Shown one piece after another: positions 6,667 through 10,587 of a stretch of 10,587 nt of DNA (its first letter is position 1; each line of letters starts with the position of its first letter). The position numbers and the translations under genes are program-made. The notes under the pieces are model-generated. The model did not search any database. It saw nothing but the letters and a program-made list of their open reading frames with translations, and was not told the origin of the DNA. Source of the stretch: Pseudomonadota bacterium (lineage in GTDB: Bacteria; Pseudomonadota; Gammaproteobacteria; Steroidobacterales; Woeseiaceae); NCBI GenBank assembly GCA_022565135.1, contig JADFKA010000038.1:1-10587 (forward strand), written 5' to 3'.

Positions 6667-6962
6667 AGCGCGACACCGATAAAAAAGCCGCCGACGGCTG
6701 CCATGCCAACAACAACGCCGACGACAATACCGCTCACGCCAGATTCGCGAATCGCCCCGCGGCTGGCATCTTCGGCACCTTCGCGATAACCGAGACGACG
6801 GCCGCCTGTAAAATTGACTTCTGCTATTTCCTTTTCTCTGACCGTCATCCGGTCTTCGACTGTTTGCTCGCACATGACGTCAAAAGCGGCGGCGACGTCG
6901 CGGCCTGTTCGGTAGCCTTGCCGGAACACCGGGCTTTTTTTTCTCAGACTGCTATTTTTCAT
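6663..6962 (-). CDS. Small C-terminally anchored, glycine-rich membrane protein
   Basis: 99 residues from the ATG at 6962, chosen because AAGGGG sits about 6 bases upstream; an earlier in-frame start has no such site. The soluble part is basic and charged. It contains two related segments, QGYRTGRDVA (about 15-24) and LGYREGAEDA (about 57-66), each followed by a helix. Residues 76-98 form one Gly/Val-rich transmembrane segment with GxxxG spacing (VVGVVVGMAAVGGFFIG), suited to tight helix packing. It could be a virion membrane protein, a holin-like protein or a regulator; unrecognised. Confidence 0.55.
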   Translation of the reverse strand: MKNSSLRKKSPVFRQGYRTGRDVAAAFDVMCEQTVEDRMTVREKEIAEVNFTGGRRLGYREGAEDASRGAIRESGVSGIVVGVVVGMAAVGGFFIGVAL

Positions 6963-6979
6963 TGGCACCCCTTCGCAAA

Positions 6980-7008
6980 GTGACACGGCGATATCGCTGC
7001 GATGTCAC
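6980..7008. promoter_or_regulatory. Nested inverted repeat, candidate operator
   Basis: Outer arms GTGACA (6980-6985) and TGTCAC (7003-7008) are exact inverted repeats. Between them lies the perfect 10-base palindrome GCGATATCGC (6988-6997), off-centre. The element overlaps the stop of the HTH gene and lies just upstream of the ribosome binding site of the next gene, a place where a dimeric regulator could act. Binding by the adjacent HTH protein is inference. Confidence 0.35.
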
Positions 7009-7250
7009 CTGCGGATCACCTCGCGTTCGGCTTTCGTAAATAAGCGCGGGTAGTGCCTTACCAGCACCCTCCACGGTCCCCACGGACGCTGATCCCACCG
7101 GCGAAATTGCGCGCCCGACTTCTCCCACCGAATGACCGTGCGCTTTGTCACGCCGAATCGTTCGGCGAACTCGCGCTGATACTCGTTGCACTTTAGGCGC
7201 ACCTTGATGACGGTATCGGCCGAGATAACGGGATACTCGAAGCCAAACAC
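7005..7250 (-). CDS. Small helix-turn-helix DNA-binding protein (XRE-like), copy A
   Basis: 81 residues from a GTG with AGGGG six bases upstream, nine bases after the previous stop. The HTH core, near residues 24-46, reads REFAERFGVTKRTVIRWEKSG, matching the Xre/Cro-type layout of small phage regulators. Residues 11-49 are clearly paralogous to the 70-aa protein at 3806-4018. The C-terminal half is rich in Trp and Arg (RRWDQRPWGPWRVLVRHYP) and may add DNA or partner contact. A nested palindrome directly follows the coding region. Probably a repressor or activator of this element. Confidence 0.7.
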   Translation of the reverse strand: MFGFEYPVISADTVIKVRLKCNEYQREFAERFGVTKRTVIRWEKSGAQFRRWDQRPWGPWRVLVRHYPRLFTKAEREVIRR

Positions 7251-7259
7251 CGCTCACCC

Positions 7260-7544
7260 CTACAGCGCCGGCGGCAATGACAGCCGCAAGCGATCGACGT
7301 GTTCGGAGAGGTTAGAAGCATCGCGACGCAGCATATTTTCGACGCGGTGCAAGCGCTCAAAGCCACCGACACCGAGCAATGACCGATCGAGCAATGACCG
7401 CTCGTGACGATCGACGCACTTATAGCTGCGCCTTTCGGCGATGGCGAGCCGCACATGATGGTCGGACGGGAATTTGCGGATTTTAGAGATGATAACGATT
7501 CTCCCCTGTGAGGTCGCAGCTCCCGGTGTGTTGGGGTCCCGCAT
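7260..7544 (-). CDS. Possible 94-aa basic protein, start uncertain
   Basis: An open frame ending TAG ten bases before the HTH start. Its C-terminal half looks coding: RLAIAERRSYKCVDRHERS, a repeated RSLLD/RSLLG, and a helical tail ERLHRVENMLRRD. It is rich in Arg and Leu and could form a short coiled coil. Start choices: ATG at 7544, which lies inside a hairpin loop; a GTG at 7454 without a ribosome binding site; or a rare ATC near 7493, seven bases after a very good AGGGGAG. I list the ATG. No family recognised. Confidence 0.4.
   Translation of the reverse strand: MRDPNTPGAATSQGRIVIISKIRKFPSDHHVRLAIAERRSYKCVDRHERSLLDRSLLGVGGFERLHRVENMLRRDASNLSEHVDRLRLSLPPAL
7373..7402 (-). repeat. Two-unit 15-bp tandem repeat in coding frame
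   Basis: Units at 7373-7387 and 7388-7402 agree at all but one position, an A/C change in the last two bases. Because 15 is a multiple of three, the minus-strand gene reads RSLLD then RSLLG. This looks like a recent small in-frame duplication. Confidence 0.6.
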
Positions 7545-7557
7545 CCTGCAGGACCCC
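7533..7557 (-). promoter_or_regulatory. Hairpin with possible start codon in its loop
   Basis: GGGGTCC (7533-7539) pairs perfectly with GGACCCC (7551-7557), leaving an 11-base loop. Read on the minus strand, the loop holds AGGATG, where ATG is the proposed start at 7544. No T run follows, so a terminator is unlikely. It could be a translational control hairpin or part of an origin. Confidence 0.35.
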
Positions 7558-7740
7558 GCCACGGTCAGAACCTTGGGGAGATCATTTGACCACCGGCTGA
7601 CGCCGGCACCAGCAGAATGCAACGCCCTGGGCGCCTGGTCAACGGATCACACTCGATACTGTGACGCAGGGCCGGTTTTGGGTCCTGTCAGCGCACCAGG
7701 GGTCCGCCAGGTGCCGGGAATCAGCGCAGGATTATGTTGC
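7545..7740. other. Gap of 196 bases without a convincing gene
   Basis: This non-coding stretch separates the envelope module from the small-gene cluster. It holds a short GC hairpin (CCGGC, loop TGAC, GCCGG) at 7593-7606, next to the larger hairpin at 7533-7557. The plus-strand frame crossing it (7474-7977) runs through the antisense of a real gene and is not supported. A promoter or rolling-circle origin could sit here, but I see no good -35/-10 pair and no recognisable nick site. Confidence 0.3.
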
Positions 7741-8046
7741 CTAGCCGAGTACCAGGTGGAGCACCCAGGCGCCGCACAGCACGCCGACCAGCCAGCCGAG
7801 TGCCAGGCATTGCCACGGCCGAGTTCGCCAGCGCCAGCCTCGAGACGCGGTGCCCTTCTGGAATGCCTCGCCGAGCTGACGCTGCAGATTGCGGACCGCC
7901 TGGTGCAGCTCGGCGCTGTCAGCGCTCGAGAGGCCGCGCAGTCCGAGGTCCTCGAGGTATTGGTCGTCGTCGATTAGCTTGACGACGTTCGGCGGGCAAT
8001 TATCCGGCGCCCAATCCGGCAGCGCTTGCTTTTCTTGTGCGGTCAT
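7741..8046 (-). CDS. Small C-terminally anchored membrane protein (101 aa)
   Basis: ATG at 8046 follows AAAGGGGA with about 6 bases spacing; a GTG one codon earlier is less well placed. The soluble N-terminus is acidic (WAPDNCPP, then KLIDDDQYLEDLG). A helix near 44-64 (AELHQAVRNLQRQLGEAFQ) could form a coiled coil. After a basic Trp/Arg stretch, residues 81-101 form one transmembrane helix (LALGWLVGVLCGAWVLHLV). It lies at the end of the envelope module. A spanin-, holin- or virion-membrane-like role is possible but unproven. Confidence 0.6.
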   Translation of the reverse strand: MTAQEKQALPDWAPDNCPPNVVKLIDDDQYLEDLGLRGLSSADSAELHQAVRNLQRQLGEAFQKGTASRGWRWRTRPWQCLALGWLVGVLCGAWVLHLVLG

Positions 8047-8124
8047 CACTGGTCCCCTTTAAAGATTCGCGCGCCGGCATGATAGCGCAGGGACCAGTCC
8101 GCGGAAACCCGCGAAGGCGTAACA

Positions 8125-8424
8125 CTATGGCCGCCGGCGCACGAAAGGAAATGCGCTCCGGTCAGGGTGCGGCGCAATTCGTTGACCCAGGCCCTCGAGC
8201 TGCGCGGCTTGCTTTTCTTTTCGCTGCGTCTCGAGGTAATTCACGCCGTTGTACAAAATCGTGCCCAGGCCGATCACAAACAGCGCCGCCTTAAAATACT
8301 TGCCAGGCTGTCGACGGCTCGCCTGGATCATCAACGGCCCAAACACAAACACGTCCATGAGTCGCACGAGCTGCGATTTTTCGCCGGTCGGCGTCAACGA
8401 TCTGATTAACGTCGTCTCTGCCAT
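8125..8424 (-). CDS. Small single-span membrane protein (99 aa)
   Basis: ATG at 8424 shares its A with the previous TGA stop (TGATG). The sequence contains RLMDVFVFGPLMIQASRRQ (about 21-39), a hydrophobic hairpin-like segment, then a transmembrane helix at about 46-62 (AALFVIGLGTILYNGVNYL), followed by a charged tail rich in Glu, Lys and Gln (ETQRKEKQAAQLEG). From memory, the 'DVFVxGPxMI ... YNGxNYLE' layout recurs in uncharacterised small phage membrane proteins. It is coupled with the two-span protein before it, so the pair may act together. Confidence 0.6.
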   Translation of the reverse strand: MAETTLIRSLTPTGEKSQLVRLMDVFVFGPLMIQASRRQPGKYFKAALFVIGLGTILYNGVNYLETQRKEKQAAQLEGLGQRIAPHPDRSAFPFVRRRP

Positions 8425-8699
8425 CACAGCTCGCCCGTCAATTCCTGCGGCGTGACATTTAAACTTTGCAGCAATCGCACCAGGCCGGCGCGATCCTTCG
8501 GCGCGTATAAAAAGCGACGCGAATGTATGTACACCAGGCCGACGCCGAGCGCGACGGTTAACGCGCGCGGTGCGTTGCCGGTCAGCCCCGCCCAAATAGC
8601 GTACGCGCCGAGCGCGGCGCCCATAAAGTCTAGCGGCTGATAGGCGTCACCGATGCCTAGCCAACCACCGCGCAATTCTTGTTGCATCAAGTCCGTCAT
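8424..8699 (-). CDS. Small two-span membrane protein, holin-like (91 aa)
   Basis: ATG at 8699, eleven bases after the cytochrome gene's stop. Two hydrophobic segments, about 25-40 (FMGAALGAYAIWAGLTG) and 47-59 (ALTVALGVGLVYIHS), are joined by a short loop. A positively charged C-terminal region follows (RRFLYAPKDR). Size, two spans and position beside a lytic transglycosylase fit a holin or virion membrane protein, but no family signature is visible and the role is inference. The stop overlaps the next gene's start. Confidence 0.6.
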   Translation of the reverse strand: MTDLMQQELRGGWLGIGDAYQPLDFMGAALGAYAIWAGLTGNAPRALTVALGVGLVYIHSRRFLYAPKDRAGLVRLLQSLNVTPQELTGEL

Positions 8700-8710
8700 C
8701 ACGCATCCGG

Positions 8711-9355
8711 TTAACGTTCGTCCTGGTCCGCCACCAATCGCGATCGCATGTACGCGTTGATCGCTTTCAGCTCTTGCGCATTCGGCACGCGGAAGTCGAC
8801 GCCGGCGACGCGTGCCGTTGTCGCGCTCATGTGATTGCCGATCGCTTGAATAATAAACGCGTTCAAATTCTCGACACGATCGCCGCCCAGGCCGAGGCCG
8901 TCGCAATTGCCGTACGCATCGCACAAGTCGCGCAAGTGAATCAGCTTAGGTGACTGCCGAAATTCGTCGACACCTGGCGCGAGCACATGCACCAGCGCGT
9001 CCGCTTTCAGCCTGTCGAGGTCCTCGTCGAGACCGTCAAAGAATACCGGATGATCGGCTGCCAGCTTGGCGACTCGCGTCGGCGTCAACGAAAAATTGAT
9101 GCCAGGCTGGTGACAGTCGCCGCAGGATCGGTTGTTCGCACTTGGCTTGCTGCCGTGGAACGGATTGATGCGCGCGCCTTTGCACACAAACTCACCCGCG
9201 CGGATCGTCGCGACGTCGTCAACGCCGAGATGATCGCAGCTCGCGAACAGTCGTTGACCTTCGCGCTCGAGGTCGGATGTCTTGTCATGGAAGATCGAGC
9301 ACCCGACAACGACCATCGAACACAAAACTGCAACCGTTAAAAAGTATTTCTTCAT
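8711..9355 (-). CDS. Lipoprotein with a c-type heme motif (cytochrome c-like)
   Basis: 214 residues. The N-terminus is a lipoprotein signal peptide (MKKYFLTVAVLCSMVVVGC) with the lipobox Cys at 19, so it should be membrane-anchored outside the cytoplasm. Residues 78-82 are CGDCH, the CxxCH heme c attachment motif with proximal His82, in the context NNRSCGDCHQPGINFSLTP. The C-terminal half (NAFIIQAIGNHMSATTARV, then GVDFRVPNAQELKAINAYM) resembles, from memory, the end of bacterial cytochrome c family proteins; Met176 is a candidate distal ligand. Other cysteines (40, 58, 145, 151) could form disulfides. The ATG overlaps the transglycosylase stop (TAATG), so it is in the same transcript. Redox partner unknown; heme attachment would depend on host maturation proteins. 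Confidence 0.75.
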   Translation of the reverse strand: MKKYFLTVAVLCSMVVVGCSIFHDKTSDLEREGQRLFASCDHLGVDDVATIRAGEFVCKGARINPFHGSKPSANNRSCGDCHQPGINFSLTPTRVAKLAADHPVFFDGLDEDLDRLKADALVHVLAPGVDEFRQSPKLIHLRDLCDAYGNCDGLGLGGDRVENLNAFIIQAIGNHMSATTARVAGVDFRVPNAQELKAINAYMRSRLVADQDER

Positions 9356-9831
9356 TAGCTCACCCTCACGTCGGCTGTGATCCTGGCAATGTATGCCTGC
9401 GTCTCTGCCGGCATACCTGCCAACCAGTTTACGCCGCCCGCCGAGACTTCGCGCGCTAACCTGGTCGGTCCGGCATTGTACGCACCGAGCGCTTTGACCC
9501 AGGACCCGAAGCGATCAAAATGTCTCCGCAGCAATTCGCCGGCGTAGTCGATCGCCGCGATCGGGTCCAGCGCGTTTACGGTCGGATGCCACCTGGGCAC
9601 AATCTGCATGATCCCGACCGCGCCGGCATCGCTGCGTGCGTTCGGATCGTAATTGCTTTCCTGCTGCGCCATGCGTGCCAGCAGATGCCTCGGCACGCCG
9701 TGCGTGTACTCGGCGCGTTGAAACAACTCGGCGAATCGCCTGCCGGCTGCCGGAATCGACCAAGCCGAAAAATAAAACAGTGACGTGGCAGCCAAGACCA
9801 GTAACCCGATAAGCAAAGAGGACCGTTTCAC
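9355..9831 (-). CDS. Membrane-anchored lytic transglycosylase (SLT/GH23 family)
   Basis: 158 residues from a GTG at 9831 whose GTGA overlaps the upstream stop; another GTG at 9867 would add 12 residues with no hydrophobic gain. A signal anchor spans about 2-23 (KRSSLLIGLLVLAATSLFYF). The catalytic domain shows MAQQESNYDP with catalytic Glu58, GAVGIMQIVP (72-80) and GAYNAGPTRL (116-125), the three signature motifs of soluble lytic transglycosylase domains. The enzyme cleaves peptidoglycan between MurNAc and GlcNAc, forming 1,6-anhydro ends. It lacks the long superhelical domain of host Slt70. In this operon it could serve in DNA entry or in lysis; similar enzymes also occur in conjugation systems. 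Confidence 0.85.
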   Translation of the reverse strand: MKRSSLLIGLLVLAATSLFYFSAWSIPAAGRRFAELFQRAEYTHGVPRHLLARMAQQESNYDPNARSDAGAVGIMQIVPRWHPTVNALDPIAAIDYAGELLRRHFDRFGSWVKALGAYNAGPTRLAREVSAGGVNWLAGMPAETQAYIARITADVRVS

Positions 9832-10460
9832 GTTTTTGCATTCTGCCCGATTCTGCGCAGCGAGCACACTGCCGCATTCGAGGCGCCGGCGAACAACACC
9901 TGAAAGCCGTCGGTGACGCCGCAGTGATCGCCCAATGCATTCGACGGACCCAGGTAACTCGACAAGAAGATCACACCCATATCGTTTTCGTCGATAAACC
10001 GGCCGTGGGACATTTCGCGGTTAGTTACAGTGATTTGTTCCGGCCAGCATCCTCGAAAATCATCAGGATTCCGAATCAGTCTGTCTCCATATTTGGCAAC
10101 ATTATCGTACGTTCGTTTTTCAGGAGAAACAGCCTTTACCAGGGGACACATCTCCCTGATAGTCGTCGCCTCGGTTATAGTAATATTTTTTCGTCGACGC
10201 TCCTTATCAGTCAAGTTATCGAAATCCGTATCTTCAGCCCATTTGGTGATGTACATTACGTTGCTGCCAATTTTATCTATCGAGGCTTCGGCATAAGTGG
10301 AAAAGCCGTCCATGATTGTATTGACCAGTATCACGGCACCTACACCAATCATAACTCCAAGAATAGTCATGAAGCTTCGGAATTTATTGGCACGAAGTGA
10401 ATCGATTGCAATATGGACTCCCTCGCGAGTCCCGGCAGTAAAGCGAAACGAATTACTCAT
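9828..10460 (-). pseudogene. MacB/FtsX-type ABC permease N-terminus fused at a join to the tail of an unknown protein
   Basis: The first 160 residues are a MacB-like permease. A cytoplasmic start (REGVHIAIDSLRANKFRSF) leads into transmembrane helix 1 (FMTILGVMIGVGAVILVNT). The periplasmic core follows, with SIDKIGSNVMYI and ISMSHGRFI-like text (here NREMSHGRFIDENDM). In MacB this domain continues for about 150 more residues and three helices, all absent. After ENDMG (about 9975-9980) the base composition rises and the sequence becomes unrelated, ending in LRRIGQNAKT. That tail overlaps the transglycosylase start (GTGA), so it is probably a genuine C-terminus of a different gene. The whole open frame is therefore most likely a chimera, artefactual or real. 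Confidence 0.65.
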
Positions 10461-10587
10461 GACCTAAAGCCGTTACAGGATCTAATTTTGAGGCCTTCAA
10501 TGCCGGGAAGACTCCAAAGAAAAGTCCCACACCGGTTGAGATAGTCAGCCCCAGTAGAACGGCCATCATCATAGGTGTATGCTGGAT
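10453..10587 (-). CDS. C-terminus of a preceding MacB/FtsX-type ABC permease
   Basis: The 44 residues to TAA at 10455-10453 include MMMAVLLGLTISTGVGLFFG, the last transmembrane helix, then VFPALKASKLDPVTAL. This 'FGxxPAxxAxxLDPxxAL' ending is the hallmark of the FtsX/MacB permease C-terminus. The stop overlaps the next permease's ATG by eight bases, so the two genes form a tandem permease operon as seen in several bacterial lineages. The 5' part is outside the window. It belongs to the right-hand chromosomal-looking flank. Confidence 0.8.
   Translation of the reverse strand: MQHTPMMMAVLLGLTISTGVGLFFGVFPALKASKLDPVTALGHE

Noticed and set aside
7474..7977. Plus-strand open frame crossing the gap before the small-gene cluster
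   Set aside because: It lies opposite the 101-aa membrane-protein gene, which has a good ribosome binding site. Its composition follows the antisense and it is the only candidate on that strand in the region.
1..10587. Simple prophage inserted into one chromosomal gene
   Set aside because: The left flank is a plus-strand gene and does not continue the interrupted permease. No integrase or att-like repeat was found at the two edges, and phage genes are themselves cut at both ends.
1..10587. CRISPR array, tRNA or rRNA genes
   Set aside because: No regularly spaced repeats, no cloverleaf with a conserved T-arm and no rRNA-like conserved stretch were seen on either strand.

Overview
The window is almost entirely one dense minus-strand gene array (about 165 to 9980). 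It reads as phage or phage-like mobile-element DNA, flanked at both ends by lower-GC pieces that look like ordinary bacterial chromosome. Genes are tiny and packed, with stop/start overlaps (TAATG, ATGA, GTGA, TAGTG) at most joints, frequent GTG starts and AGGGG-type ribosome binding sites. The taxon cannot be named. The lipobox and the c-type heme motif suggest a diderm host with a cytochrome-using envelope.

Layout in transcription order, right to left. (1) 10587-9980: tandem MacB/FtsX-type ABC permeases, the second cut off in its periplasmic domain. (2) 9980-7741: an envelope module. It holds the tail of an unknown protein, a membrane-anchored lytic transglycosylase, a lipoprotein with a CxxCH heme c motif, and three small membrane proteins. 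(3) 7544-5437: tiny genes including a helix-turn-helix regulator, a glycine-rich membrane protein and three Cys-rich (probably Zn-binding) proteins. (4) 5552-4278: a rolling-circle-type replication initiator with a degenerate HUH motif. (5) 4277-3582: a mostly non-coding gap, a second helix-turn-helix regulator paralogous to the first, and a four-Cys protein. (6) 3582-165: a tailed-phage head module with the terminase large-subunit nuclease domain only, portal, a 108-aa protein and an acidic scaffold-like protein that is truncated. (7) 1-180: the end of an unrelated AT-rich gene on the plus strand.

The genes could cooperate as a phage: Rep copies DNA, the two HTH proteins regulate, terminase and portal package, and the transglycosylase opens the wall. 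The c-type cytochrome lipoprotein inside the overlapping wall-lysis operon is the most unexpected element. Both ends break genes on both sides of the join, and the terminase lacks its ATPase half. Chimeric assembly or illegitimate recombination must therefore be considered before treating the whole as one genome.
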